Source: CAWHBO01 sp963827735 (lineage in GTDB: Bacteria > Patescibacteriota > Patescibacteriia > Patescibacteriales > UBA12075). Taken from it: a stretch of 64,000 nt of DNA. Position 1 is the stretch's first letter; each line of letters starts with the position of its first letter. A model generated the notes under the pieces. It ran no database searches, was not told where the DNA came from, and worked only from the letters and a program-made list of their open reading frames with translations. The translations under genes were made by a program, and so were the position numbers. Positions 33,095-42,628 of this stretch are shown here, one piece after another. Location: the NCBI GenBank assembly GCA_963827735.1, contig CAWHBO010000008.1, forward strand, positions 62,001 through 126,000, written 5' to 3'.

Positions 33095-33125
33095 AAAAAA
33101 ACGCCCCTCCCCTTCAGGGGAGGGG
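33095..33125 (-). terminator. Intrinsic terminator (minus strand)
   Basis: CCCCTCCCCT (33104-33113) / AGGGGAGGGG (33116-33125), then seven Ts on the minus strand (33095-33101). A second GC-rich hairpin, CAGGCGCCG/CGGCGCCTG, lies at 33141-33161. Both follow the gene at 33177-33485. Confidence 0.85.
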
Positions 33126-33176
33126 TTGGGGGCGAGGGAACAGGCGCCGGAACGGCGCCTGGTAATCGGATTGATT

Positions 33177-33485
33177 TTAAAATCTTGGTCCTCCCATTTG
33201 ATAGATAGTCCACGCCATAAAAATATATATGAATATATACGGCACAATCAGTCCCAAGAGAACATACATAACTTTCTGCTTTTTATTATCAAAGGTATTC
33301 CTTGTTAAAAGATATGGAATTACAAATAAAAACGGGGCTATCAACAAAATATAAACCATAATATAGCCAGGCCAATCTATACTTAAACCATCTTGAGGCA
33401 AAAATGAAACTACAATAAAAGGAAAAATAATACAAATAACCCAATACAATAATAAATAGAGTATAACTGTATTTTTTTTATTCAT
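33177..33485 (-). CDS. Small three-helix membrane protein, function unknown
   Basis: A 102-residue protein with three hydrophobic segments (VILYLLLYWVICIIFPFIVV, residues about 8-27; YIMVYILLIAPFLFVIPYLL, about 41-60; VMYVLLGLIVPYIFIYIFMAW, about 72-92). Short charged loops lie between them (TRNTFDNKKQK) and the tail is MGGPRF. It is separated by five nt from the lipase-like gene upstream on the same strand, so the two are probably cotranscribed, and a strong terminator follows. I do not recognise the family. No conserved polar residues suggest transport or catalysis. Confidence 0.65.
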   Translation of the reverse strand: MNKKNTVILYLLLYWVICIIFPFIVVSFLPQDGLSIDWPGYIMVYILLIAPFLFVIPYLLTRNTFDNKKQKVMYVLLGLIVPYIFIYIFMAWTIYQMGGPRF

Positions 33486-33490
33486 AAATT

Positions 33491-36427
33491 TTAATGTAAA
33501 TAATTATAAACACATTGCAATCTCTCTTTGATTATACCACTCGCCTCATTAGTAATCCATCCCAAGCGGGCATACAGGTTTAATTCTGTTCGGATAAGCT
33601 TAACAGCCGCTTCAAGCAACTTTGGAACAGCCTTATCGTAGCTCACATATTTTTGGACCAATTTTTCAATAGTCTCCAGCTCAAAGAGCAACAGATTTTT
33701 TACCGCAATCTTTTTTATCTTTCTCTGCGCATATAAATCATTAACCAAATTCTTAAGCCCTACCACGCAATCATTTTCTTGAACAGATATCATTACTGAT
33801 TTTATCTCCTCCCTGTTCCCGGCTCTGTCTGTGGAAAAGTAATATATCGTATATTCTCCCGGGACATCAATGTCTGGAATGTTTTCTTGGTCATATGTCT
33901 GCCAACTGGAAGTGCCGTTTACGGCGTATTCGGTTTTGAGAACACCCGACAAATCATCTTCTGCCAAAAATTCAAAGGTAATCGGAGTGGAGAATTCATC
34001 GCCGTCATTGGCTTCTCCGCCGTTAACAGACATTCTCGTCTGCGGCGCTTCCAAGTCGCCGGCTTCTTCACCACCCAATAAGTAATCCGAATTTAGAGTT
34101 TCGTCAATCACGCCATCGCTGTTGTTATCCTTGGAAATTTCAATACTACCAATACTTTCTTCTGCACTAATGTTTAGCTGTATGGACATGTCCGTGCTTG
34201 GTATTGCCACGTCGTTCCAATACACCGTGTCTTTGTAATCATCGTCTATCACGTTTTGAATGTCCAGACTGAATTCTCCTTCGTCCGTGGCTTGTCCGAT
34301 AACTGTATAATCTTGCCCTGCGGGTAAAAAGACAAATTTGTTGTCGCCAATGATATCATACGCGACTCCGGGGATGTTCATTTCAATGTCGCCGTTTTCA
34401 TTGGGCCCCGCGTGATTGCCGGCTTCGTCGTAAATGTTAAGAGCAACCGGAGAGTGGATGCCGAGGAGCTTGCCGTTGATCAGGCAATGAGAGGTGTTTG
34501 TATCCAAGCGCGGGTATGGGGAAAAATCAAATTCGTCGGAATTTTCTTTAAGGATTGAAGTCACCAATTGTTTTATGCCCGGAGCGCTGGGCAGGCTGGC
34601 ATGTTCGGCCATGCTGGCGTAAAACTTTTTGTCGGTCTGTAACCAGTCGGCACTGCGGAAGGGCACCGTGCCATCGCCGTTTATGTATGTCAGCTTGTAG
34701 GTCTCTTTGCCTTTGCTGTCTTTCAAAATCCTTATGGAGCCGATGGTCGGCTGACCACAGCCGACGATGTTGTATGAATTGGAAATTGTCATGTTGTCGG
34801 TGTCATCGTGGATGTTGATGGCGTTGTCCAGTAATGATGAGTTACGACCAGATGACCTCAAAAACTCTATTGATTGGTCATAACTTAACTCACCCAGATT
34901 GTTAAGTGCATCATAAATATAAAAACGATTATCTGATTCATCAAAATAACTGGGACTTGGCAACAGTTGATAAATGGACGGAAAATTTTGCGCTATTGAT
35001 TTTACTTCTAGCGGGTTAAGCCCAAGCCCAAATTTATTCATATCCATGCTATCACCGTAATTTAAAACTTTTGATACTTTGGGCGCACCTAAATGCGGAG
35101 TGGCAACATCTATGAATTTATCTATACTTTCATATCCGTTATCATAAATATACTTTTTCACAATCAATCCGCCCATACTGTGCGCGATAACATCCACTTT
35201 TTCAGATTCAGTAATTCTTTTCACTTGATCAATTTTATATTTGAATGTCAACACATCTGCAGATGAGGTGTTTCCAGCTATTTCAGCAATATCCAAACGC
35301 CAATCATATGGAAAAACAAAAAGATTTTCGCCTTCTTTATAACCATTATCCACTAGCTCTGCAATTAATCCCTCAAAAAAATCGCTCGATGAAATTTTTC
35401 TCATTATATCACCTGCTAATACAGCGCTATTAACATTTTCAGAACCATCAGGCTGTAGAATTAACTCATTTAAATATGAATCATCGCCTGGCAAAAGCAT
35501 CATAAAAACATTCGGCCAAACCTCCCCGCCGTCGCTCGCCCGATTAAGATAGCTCCCCATAATCCCCGGCACGATGATGACCGGAGTTTTCTTCGGCGCT
35601 TCCCCTTTTCCGGTCCAAGGGTCAAAGTCAATGTTACCGGAAATTTCTTGGCCAATGCCTGCGGGGTTGCTTATGTCATTGTGCGGCCCGCTGTTGTCGC
35701 CCCACCAATTGTTTTTGGCGTTCAGCGTAGCTGAGCCGTCAGTGATGTTGTTGACGGCCGCAAAAGAAAAATTTTCAAACAGGCGGGAATCGGCAATATC
35801 AAATTGGCAGGCAGGTCCAATTTGGATTCCAATCTTGTTCCGGCTGATGATGGTATGATTTATCTGGACACTGCTGTTTTCGCAGGAAACCGCGCCCACG
35901 TCAAAGTAAACGTCATGGGCTAAGGCCGATTGAATTTGGAAAAATCGGTTGTTGCTTCTTACCAAATCGGCGTAGCCTTGCCCGCCATATCTTACCTCCG
36001 TCTGATCCATATCAATCGTACCGCCTCCTTGGGACTTGATTGAATTCCAGTCCCCTGCTTGAGGATTGCCGCTTGACCAGTCAACGCTTTTTCCCATAAG
36101 ACTGTTGTCATTTAAGGACGTAAAGAGGATATGGTTATCGCTCGTTCCATGCGCCGTTAGATTGCCTCTGACAATGAGGCTTTTCTCAATCAACTTCACG
36201 ACCGCGCCCGGTTCAATCGTCAATGTCACTCCAGTGTCAACAATGACATCATTCATATACACAAGGTAAGGACTGCCGGCAACAGTCCAGACGGTATCGG
36301 ATGAAATCCGACTGCCGACAGTGGTGGCGGCGCTGGCGTGGTTCGTTATACGCCTTCCGCTTGTACCGAAAGATATCGGCGACAAAATGATAGCGCTGAG
36401 CATGAAAATTAACAAGCTTTTTTTCAT
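33491..36427 (-). CDS. Large secreted LCAT/lipase-like alpha/beta hydrolase with beta-helix and Ig-like domains
   Basis: A 978-residue exported protein with a signal peptide at residues 1-34. Residues about 35-270 look like a right-handed beta-helix (DVIVDTGVTLTIEPGAVVKL, IRTSLND-type turns, NNWWGDNSGPHNDISNPAGIG). A lecithin:cholesterol-acyltransferase-like hydrolase spans about 280-640: oxyanion motif VIIVPGIMGSYLNR, nucleophile elbow VIAHSMGGLIVKKY (Ser near 418), DVATPHLGAP, a likely acid in NGDGTVPFRS (near 586) and a His in MAEHASLP (near 605). Next come a bacterial Ig-like domain (APQTRMSVNGG to YFSTDRAGNREE) and a C-terminal helical region. It may cleave or transfer acyl chains of lipids at the cell surface or of a host. 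The C-terminal 90 residues are unlike the rest and may anchor it. It heads a unit with the small membrane protein. Confidence 0.82.
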   Translation of the reverse strand: MKKSLLIFMLSAIILSPISFGTSGRRITNHASAATTVGSRISSDTVWTVAGSPYLVYMNDVIVDTGVTLTIEPGAVVKLIEKSLIVRGNLTAHGTSDNHILFTSLNDNSLMGKSVDWSSGNPQAGDWNSIKSQGGGTIDMDQTEVRYGGQGYADLVRSNNRFFQIQSALAHDVYFDVGAVSCENSSVQINHTIISRNKIGIQIGPACQFDIADSRLFENFSFAAVNNITDGSATLNAKNNWWGDNSGPHNDISNPAGIGQEISGNIDFDPWTGKGEAPKKTPVIIVPGIMGSYLNRASDGGEVWPNVFMMLLPGDDSYLNELILQPDGSENVNSAVLAGDIMRKISSSDFFEGLIAELVDNGYKEGENLFVFPYDWRLDIAEIAGNTSSADVLTFKYKIDQVKRITESEKVDVIAHSMGGLIVKKYIYDNGYESIDKFIDVATPHLGAPKVSKVLNYGDSMDMNKFGLGLNPLEVKSIAQNFPSIYQLLPSPSYFDESDNRFYIYDALNNLGELSYDQSIEFLRSSGRNSSLLDNAINIHDDTDNMTISNSYNIVGCGQPTIGSIRILKDSKGKETYKLTYINGDGTVPFRSADWLQTDKKFYASMAEHASLPSAPGIKQLVTSILKENSDEFDFSPYPRLDTNTSHCLINGKLLGIHSPVALNIYDEAGNHAGPNENGDIEMNIPGVAYDIIGDNKFVFLPAGQDYTVIGQATDEGEFSLDIQNVIDDDYKDTVYWNDVAIPSTDMSIQLNISAEESIGSIEISKDNNSDGVIDETLNSDYLLGGEEAGDLEAPQTRMSVNGGEANDGDEFSTPITFEFLAEDDLSGVLKTEYAVNGTSSWQTYDQENIPDIDVPGEYTIYYFSTDRAGNREEIKSVMISVQENDCVVGLKNLVNDLYAQRKIKKIAVKNLLLFELETIEKLVQKYVSYDKAVPKLLEAAVKLIRTELNLYARLGWITNEASGIIKERLQCVYNYLH

Positions 36428-36662
36428 AGATAGAAAAGTTATTAACAGGTAAGTAATAATTCTCTTTCTATGATAACAAAAGCGATGTTAAGGAAAGATA
36501 AAGAAATTGTGAAGAAAAGATAAAATCCTTGGTTTTACGTAACATCATTTATTTGTGTTAATCTGTCTCTAATCTGTGTAAATTCGTGAGAAGCCCAACC
36601 ACAACGAACGCCAAAATTAAAAAGTAAAACCCATTATCTTCTAAAACTGTATAGGATAAATG
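36428..36662. other. Spacer upstream of the lipase-like gene
   Basis: About 235 nt without a credible gene. It holds ATCTGTGTAAATT/ATCTGTCTCTAATCTGTGT-type tandem words near 36550-36590, a weak member of the repeat class, and the minus-strand start region of the lipase-like gene. Confidence 0.5.
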
Positions 36663-36699
36663 AAAAAGCCCTCCCCCGGCTTTCGCCGAGGAAGGGCTT
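36663..36699 (-). terminator. Intrinsic terminator of the putative S-layer gene
   Basis: On the minus strand AAGCCCTTCCTCGGC, a GAAA tetraloop and GCCGGGGGAGGGCTT are followed by TTTT. A 15-bp stem with two mismatches, as expected for a strongly transcribed gene. Confidence 0.88.
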
Positions 36700-36739
36700 A
36701 ATCGTTTTACTTTCTATCTAAAGAAGTAATGAAAATTAC

Positions 36740-39700
36740 TTAGTTAGAAAGTGTACCACCGCGGACATAAGTCGTACCTGAGATCAAAGGATAAACCGAT
36801 GAAGTGTAGGTAGTAGCATCTGTCGTGTTGTGGAAGTACGGAACATTGGCGCTGAAAGCGTTTTCAATTGAAACTTCAACTGAATCGCCTGAACCTGAAG
36901 AACCAGCAATGGTGGCGCGTACTACGAATTCCGCGGTCTCACCTGATTTAATCTTAAGGTCAGATAATGTACCATATGTGTTCTGGAATCCGATGGTAAA
37001 TGTGTTAAGGCCGAATGTGGCAATAGCAGTCTTTTCACCATTGGAGCCACCTACTCTCTCTATCCTCAAGTTGGAAATATTAATTCCAGATGAAGTAGAA
37101 ACTGTAAAGGTAGTTGTGGCCAATTTTACAGCCAAAGCATCGCTGTTGTAATCAACGTTAGTTGACGCAGGAGCGGTAACCTTAAAGCTGAAAATGTCCT
37201 TTGTGCCATCACTTAAAGTCTTATCAGCATAGCTGGTTCCCAAAGCTGAGATGACAGCACCCATGACTGTTGAAGTCGAGGTGAACACAGTCGCGCTGTG
37301 TGAATCTGTCAAAAGCTCGCCTGTGCTTACGCCGGTAACTTTTGTGGTGTAGTCGCCTGAACTTGTCGGCACTCTTAAGCCGATCGTCGTTCCGGCAGCT
37401 GCTGTAGCATCAGCGCTAGGTGAGCTTGAGTAATCAATGCTCTTTACCATGCCTCCGATATACAGATAGGTTGAACCGGTGGTCGGAATGTTGATGTTGA
37501 CATCCGAGAACAAAACTTTGTTGTTGGACGCCATATCAGCGGAAGCCAAAGCTGTTCCGGTCATGTTCGCGTTATCATAGAGATAAAGCGTGGCCAGGGT
37601 GTCAGCATCGGCGGTACCGACGTTTTCAATCACCAAGTCTTCCAAGTTGGCGGCTTCTTTAGCGGCAGTCAATTTGATGCGGCCAAGAAGAGTCTTTGTG
37701 CCTGCCAAAACATTCTTGTTGTTGTTAAGGCCGGTCATGTCAGTGTCAATCGCCAAAGTGAAAGTACCTTCGGTTGTTACAGTGGTAGCATGTCCTGCTG
37801 TTGCGACGATTGTGATATCGGCTGCAGCAACGGCATTGCTATCGCTATCTTTTACATTGTAATCAGATTTTGTTGAGCTCCATCCAAGTGTGGTTGTGGT
37901 TGCGGCTGGTGTTGATTTAACATCACCGCGGACAACGATGTACACGCCGTTGGAAAGGCCTTTTGCAACATCCAATGTAAAGTTGGAGAAAGAAACATAA
38001 GCTTGTCCGAGAGAAGTCTCATCGTCAAGTTTTGTTTCAGTTCCATCAGAATTTACCTTATATAGATAAACTCTGTCAAAATCAGCTGACAAAAGATCGC
38101 CGGTTGTTTCCAAGATTTTTACTCTGGAAATTTTCAAAGCATCAACGCTGTTAGCTGTGATTTTGCCTTTATAGAGGAGTACTCCGTCTGCACCTTTGGC
38201 AACAGTGGAAGCACTGGTGGTAACTTTGGCAAATGTGATTGCCGGAGCGGCCACAGTCATGGTCTTTCCGGACAATGTGCTTGCTGAGTAATCACCTGTT
38301 ACAACTGCAGTCTCGTCAGAATCCTGATAATTCGCTACAGCGCTGGCAAAATTGATGCTAGCTGCGAATGTGGAAGCTGCGTTTGTTCCGTCTTGGACAT
38401 CGCCGCGGATCTGGAAGTTATATTGAACGCCCTTCTGAAGAAGGATGTTCTCAAAGTCCAAATTGGCGCTGGTTGAAGAAGCCGGGTCGGAAACAGAATA
38501 TGATGCTCCGTTTGCGGAATCAACCATCTCAAGATTTGTCATCGGCAAATTGTTAGACGCACCGGCTGAAGCCAATACGACGCGCAAAGTGTCAAAATTT
38601 ACATCCTGATTGGTGGATTTGATCTTGAGGTTTGCCAATACGACGTTGGTGGTATCATCTTTTATTTCAGTGGCGGCCGGGCCGTCAAATGAAACGTTGA
38701 TTTCAGAACCATCAATTTCAACAGTGTCGCCATCAGTTACAAGGAAGGTGTTGGTTATGGTTATGCCATAAAAATCACCATACGCTTCACCGGTGATATC
38801 GGCATCAGCCTTATCTTTTAGATAAAGGATGATTGTTTTGCCGATTTCATCAGCGATATCGCCTTTTACCACAGCGGTAAGAGTCTTGCTCTTGATGATT
38901 TCAACCGGAGTTTCCAGCATGAAATCAACATACTTGTCGTTCATGGAAACGCCTTCAGCAACGATTTGGTCGTCAATCGTAAGGCTCAAATTGGCGATGG
39001 CAGCATCACCTGCTGTTCCGCCTTGTTTAAGTCTGATTCGGTTGACATAAACTTTTTCTTTGTTGTTGTTGGCAATGGTGAATTCTGACAAAGTAACGTT
39101 TGATTCACCGATTTTGTAGGTCGGTGCGTTATCTTGACCGTCAATGGTAACAGTAGCAGCTTCAACTGTTGAATAAGTCATCACATTACCCTGAATCGGG
39201 AATGAACCGCTAACAGTAGCTCCGTTGGTTGCAACGGCGCTTGCTGAAGTCAATTGGAAATAATGATTTCCTGACGCAGAAGCGGCAGAATCCATTCTCA
39301 AAGTAACAGCCTTTGTCATTCCGGCAGGGATGGTCAAATTCATTGCTGAAAAAACCAATGTGTTATCAGCGGAATTGACGCTTCTCTTGTTTGTCAAGCG
39401 TTCTTCGCCGACATACAAGTAACCGCCGTCAAAATCAGCCGTAGCGCCCGTGCCCTTGCGGGTAAAGGTCAAGCCATTTACCTTAACATCACCGTCGCTG
39501 GCGGCTGTCAAATTAACAGTCACAAACGGAACGATGGTTGTCTTGGAAGGGATATCTCTGGACGGAGCGGTGTCGCCGGACAAGGAAACAGTTAAGCCTG
39601 ATCCTGAATTCGGTGTTCCGCCTGCGCCTGAAGAAGTGTCAGCAAGCGCTGTTTCAACTCCTGCAATCGCAGTTCCGGTTGTCGGGATGGTGCTTGCCAC

Positions 39701-40306
39701 CAAAACGTTGTCAAATGAAAAACGGTTGCCTGTGAAAGACGCTTCAGAAGCGAACTTTCTGGCTTTTCCGTCAGCATCAATATAATATACATCGGCGCTG
39801 TCAGCTGACTTGATGAGCGAACCTTCCGGATATTGGCCGGCAGTCAATGCTGAACCAATGTGGTAGTTGGTGAAGAAAGAATCAATCACGTCAATGACGC
39901 GTTTGGCCCAGTTTGCACCATACAAATTGATCGCATTGGCTTCGCTTACAATTGAGCGAAGTTCTCCGCCTGGCTCCACTGAATATACCAATGGGTTGCT
40001 CGGAGATTTTATCAACTTGGTACCCGGACGAACTGTCACGTTTGCTTTTAAAGCATATTGTTCCAATTCGCTTTGTGGGATGACTTTAACGCCGTTAAAA
40101 TCACTGTACCAAGATAAATATGTAGCTTCATTAGGGAAAACATATCGCCCGTTGTCTGCGCCCAAATAGTAGACAGATGACAAACCATTCATCTTGATGA
40201 GGTCACCGGCCGCGGCAGCTTGCACTGTCGGCATGGAAACCAGGCTCAAAGAAAAAACGGTCATCATCATGACGCTTACAACGATAGCTTTTCTTAGTCT
40301 TTGCAT
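36740..40306 (-). CDS. Putative S-layer or major surface protein
   Basis: A 1188-residue exported protein. Residues 1-31 are a signal peptide (AIVVSVMMMTVFSLSLVSMPTVQA). Residues about 33-215 hold a CPR-typical module (GDLIKMNGLSSVYYLGADNGRYVFPNEATYLSWY, PGTKLIKSPSNPLVYSVEPGGELRSIVSEANA, YGANWAKRVIDVIDSFFTNY), which is often found on abundant surface proteins. The remainder is about ten beta-sandwich repeats rich in T, S, A, D and V, with phrases such as DGDVKVNGLTFTRKG, AGMTKAVTLRMD, QYNFQIRGD-like 'VQYNFQIRGDVQD' and KGLSNGVYIVVRGDV, i.e. repeated 'strand-GDV' units. There are almost no cysteines. Codon use is even and G+C is higher than in neighbours, as in highly expressed genes. A 380-nt leader and a strong terminator also point to high expression. 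Wall attachment and lattice formation are inference. Confidence 0.8.
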   Translation of the reverse strand: MQRLRKAIVVSVMMMTVFSLSLVSMPTVQAAAAGDLIKMNGLSSVYYLGADNGRYVFPNEATYLSWYSDFNGVKVIPQSELEQYALKANVTVRPGTKLIKSPSNPLVYSVEPGGELRSIVSEANAINLYGANWAKRVIDVIDSFFTNYHIGSALTAGQYPEGSLIKSADSADVYYIDADGKARKFASEASFTGNRFSFDNVLVASTIPTTGTAIAGVETALADTSSGAGGTPNSGSGLTVSLSGDTAPSRDIPSKTTIVPFVTVNLTAASDGDVKVNGLTFTRKGTGATADFDGGYLYVGEERLTNKRSVNSADNTLVFSAMNLTIPAGMTKAVTLRMDSAASASGNHYFQLTSASAVATNGATVSGSFPIQGNVMTYSTVEAATVTIDGQDNAPTYKIGESNVTLSEFTIANNNKEKVYVNRIRLKQGGTAGDAAIANLSLTIDDQIVAEGVSMNDKYVDFMLETPVEIIKSKTLTAVVKGDIADEIGKTIILYLKDKADADITGEAYGDFYGITITNTFLVTDGDTVEIDGSEINVSFDGPAATEIKDDTTNVVLANLKIKSTNQDVNFDTLRVVLASAGASNNLPMTNLEMVDSANGASYSVSDPASSTSANLDFENILLQKGVQYNFQIRGDVQDGTNAASTFAASINFASAVANYQDSDETAVVTGDYSASTLSGKTMTVAAPAITFAKVTTSASTVAKGADGVLLYKGKITANSVDALKISRVKILETTGDLLSADFDRVYLYKVNSDGTETKLDDETSLGQAYVSFSNFTLDVAKGLSNGVYIVVRGDVKSTPAATTTTLGWSSTKSDYNVKDSDSNAVAAADITIVATAGHATTVTTEGTFTLAIDTDMTGLNNNKNVLAGTKTLLGRIKLTAAKEAANLEDLVIENVGTADADTLATLYLYDNANMTGTALASADMASNNKVLFSDVNINIPTTGSTYLYIGGMVKSIDYSSSPSADATAAAGTTIGLRVPTSSGDYTTKVTGVSTGELLTDSHSATVFTSTSTVMGAVISALGTSYADKTLSDGTKDIFSFKVTAPASTNVDYNSDALAVKLATTTFTVSTSSGINISNLRIERVGGSNGEKTAIATFGLNTFTIGFQNTYGTLSDLKIKSGETAEFVVRATIAGSSGSGDSVEVSIENAFSANVPYFHNTTDATTYTSSVYPLISGTTYVRGGTLSN

Positions 40307-40802
40307 AATTTAAATTTTCATGTTCTGCAAAAATGCTTAAAGCGCTCTTGCAAAACAGTTAAAACTTATCAGCAGTCTTTTAAGGGCAAATAAGCCGGAA
40401 TCCCGCTTTATCCGCTCTTTGATTTTGTATTTTTTTCAAAACCGGAGCAGAGTAAAAAGCTTTGCTCGTTTGCTCCATAAGTACTTCTGAAAGTTTTTTG
40501 TTTACTTTTTTAAGAAGAACACGGCTTGGAGAATTTCCCCCAATCGACCTTGCTTAGTCGCATCCCAATCCGCCATTGATTTTCATCTAACGCGGATTTG
40601 TTGATTGCCTTTTTAAAAGCAATCAACAAACACGCATTATTTTATTTTTTATTTCCACCTCACTTTAGTGAGCTTTATTATATTAATATTTTCACCATAA
40701 AGCCGACTGAAGTCGGGTAGAATTTATATTTTAAAAATCCTTTTATCCAATCAATATCCTAATTTCCAATTTCCAATTTCTAATTTCTAATTTCCTAATT
40801 TC
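40307..40802 (-). promoter_or_regulatory. Long leader and promoter region of the putative S-layer gene
   Basis: About 500 nt without a credible gene. On the minus strand a TATAAT (40687-40692) suggests a start near 40680 and a leader of about 375 nt. The leader holds two hairpins without T-tracts: CTCACT/AGTGAG near 40670 and an 11-bp TTGTTGATTGC/GCAATCAACAA stem near 40597-40628. These may stabilise the mRNA. Upstream, 40740-40802 holds AATTTCCAATTTCTAATTTC-type words. A 32-codon frame at 40380-40478 lacks a ribosome-binding site. Confidence 0.5.
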
Positions 40803-41591
40803 CTAATTTCTAATTTTCGCCAAAATCTTCCTAACCCCCGGCACCCTCACCGCCACCGAATAAACAAAATTCACCAATCTAAATCCCGGATTACCATAAA
40901 CATTCTCCAAAGCCTTCCCGTTCAAACTGACAAAGTTCTTATCAACCAAATTCCCAACCTCGCCGTCCGAACAGATCGCCACAAAATACAGAGCCGGGGT
41001 GTTGATATTTTTTATGACAACATTTTCATCTCCACCATCTTCAATGATGCTCGCCAGCGCGTTCCGCTGTTTCAAAATCTTTATATTCTTAAAATATTTT
41101 TTCAAGAGCTGAGCAAATTCTTTTTCGGTATATTCTTTTATATGAAACGGATTCTTATTTTTTGAAACTTCATAGTTTGGAGTTGATATCAATGCGACTC
41201 CGTCTGTCCGCAAAATCCTTTTCGCTTCGCTTAAGAATTTCTCCGGATTGCCCAGGTGCTCAATCGTTTCAAACGAAACGATTGTGTCAACCGACGCATC
41301 AGCCAATTCAATCTTCTCCGCGTTCCCCTGTCTGAATTCCAAATTTTCTTTTTGATATTTTCCTTTCGCCTTGTTAACCGCTTGCGCGTCAATGTCCATG
41401 GCCAAAACTTTCTTAGCGCCGGCTCTGGCAAGCATGTTTGATCCATAGCCGGATCCGCAGGCAATTTCCAAAACTTCTTTTTCTTTTATCAAGGTGCAGG
41501 CCAATGCATATCTGATGATATGCTCGTCATAGATGATGTGGCCGCTGGCGGCGTCTTCAAGCTCAAATCTTTCGTCAAAGGTGTTTGCCAT
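40803..41591 (-). CDS. Class I SAM-dependent methyltransferase
   Basis: A 262-residue methyltransferase. Motif I is VLEIACGSGYGSNMLA (residues about 39-54), followed by AMDIDAQAV (acidic end of strand 2), QGNAEKIELADASVDTIVSFETIEHLGNPEKFLSEAKRILRTDGVALISTPN, which is motifs II-III of the Methyltransf_11/ubiE-like type. A C-terminal extension of about 70 residues has no clear motif. It starts three codons after the stop of the anti-sigma-like gene, so it is translated as part of that operon. Enzymes with this signature next to glycan loci often methylate sugars, but small-molecule or lipid substrates are equally possible. Confidence 0.87.
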   Translation of the reverse strand: MANTFDERFELEDAASGHIIYDEHIIRYALACTLIKEKEVLEIACGSGYGSNMLARAGAKKVLAMDIDAQAVNKAKGKYQKENLEFRQGNAEKIELADASVDTIVSFETIEHLGNPEKFLSEAKRILRTDGVALISTPNYEVSKNKNPFHIKEYTEKEFAQLLKKYFKNIKILKQRNALASIIEDGGDENVVIKNINTPALYFVAICSDGEVGNLVDKNFVSLNGKALENVYGNPGFRLVNFVYSVAVRVPGVRKILAKIRN

Positions 41592-41594
41592 AGC

Positions 41595-42557
41595 TTATTG
41601 GTTTTCAACGGTTGAACTGGCGGGGTTTGCCGGCGCTTCTTCCGCCGCATCCTCGCTTGCGCCTTTCACCTGTCCGGCATCCACATTTGTGGTAATGTCG
41701 TCAGCCTGGGCCTCCAAAGCTTCAAGCGCGTTCATGTCAATTCCGTTCTGGTCTTTCAAAAGCTCCTGAGTTTTCACAACCAGTTCGTTCACTTTTTCAT
41801 CAATGCTTGACTGCGTTCCGGTCGCCACCTCACTCATCTTTTCAGAGCTGGTTGATTGCGCTGTGGCGGCAACTGTATCTTTTAACATATCATTTTCAAT
41901 TGTTTCACTTTCTTCGTTTCGGTCATAAATCTGAGTCCCCTTGTCTTCCTTTCCCGCTCCGGCGCTAAACACGGCGCTTCCGGCTTCCGTTGAACTGCCA
42001 TTCATGGAAACCGCCGGGTTGACCGGACTGGTTTTTCTGGCATCATTTGCCTGATCAGCGGATAAGCCGATTTTTGATTTTGCCATCTTGATCTGCTCCT
42101 TAAAATCATTTACCAAACTCGCCACCTGTTCCTGATTATCGGAGTTGCTCGTATCGCTTAAGACTGCCTTAAGTTCTTCGGCGCGATTGCCGGCAAACTC
42201 AAGCCCCAAGCGCGCTCTTTTGTCATCATTGAAAGTTAAAGCCATTTGCGCTTTCTCATTTAAAATTTTTGCAATATATAAAGAATCTCCGGGTTTGGAA
42301 TTTTTTGAAGCCAAAAGGCTGGCCGCTCCGCTTCCGCCAAAAACAATCACCGCCAAAACAATCACCATCACCGGCTGAGGAAGGATTTTAAACCAAGCCC
42401 ATGAAAAGCCGCTTTTTTCCAGCGCAATGCCATTTTCCAACTCAATTCCGGAACCGCCAACTTGCGCAAGCAAAAGCTCCCGATTAGCCGCCTTCCAGCT
42501 AGAATCAGGTTTAATTTCCTTTAAGTCGCTTAATTTTTGAATAAAACTTTTTTCCAT
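41595..42557 (-). CDS. Probable anti-sigma factor with DUF5667-like exported domain
   Basis: A 320-residue protein with a short cytoplasmic N-terminus (MEKSFIQKLSDLKEIKPDSSWK...; about 55 residues), one membrane segment (PVMVIVLAVIVFGGSGAASLLA) and an extracytoplasmic helical part. That part, KPGDSLYIAKILNEKAQMALTFNDDKRARLGLEFAGNRAEEL, matches the DUF5667 pattern usually found on proteins paired with ECF sigma factors. The tail after residue 180 is low-complexity and acidic. It follows the sigma factor gene at 42629 by 71 nt and precedes the methyltransferase, so it very likely sequesters that sigma factor and releases it on envelope stress. The signal sensed is unknown. Confidence 0.78.
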   Translation of the reverse strand: MEKSFIQKLSDLKEIKPDSSWKAANRELLLAQVGGSGIELENGIALEKSGFSWAWFKILPQPVMVIVLAVIVFGGSGAASLLASKNSKPGDSLYIAKILNEKAQMALTFNDDKRARLGLEFAGNRAEELKAVLSDTSNSDNQEQVASLVNDFKEQIKMAKSKIGLSADQANDARKTSPVNPAVSMNGSSTEAGSAVFSAGAGKEDKGTQIYDRNEESETIENDMLKDTVAATAQSTSSEKMSEVATGTQSSIDEKVNELVVKTQELLKDQNGIDMNALEALEAQADDITTNVDAGQVKGASEDAAEEAPANPASSTVENQ

Positions 42558-42628
42558 TATCTTTTGTTTATAAATTTTAAACTAATTTCTTTTCTCAACA
42601 TCCTTCAGGACAGTTCTTTCCTAATTTC

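Noticed and set aside
36825..39785. Several plus-strand frames of 65-110 codons
   Set aside because: They are antisense to the repetitive putative S-layer gene and arise from its biased codon use.
40380..40478. 32-codon frame in the leader of the putative S-layer gene
   Set aside because: No ribosome-binding site, no recognisable residues; probably chance within a structured leader.
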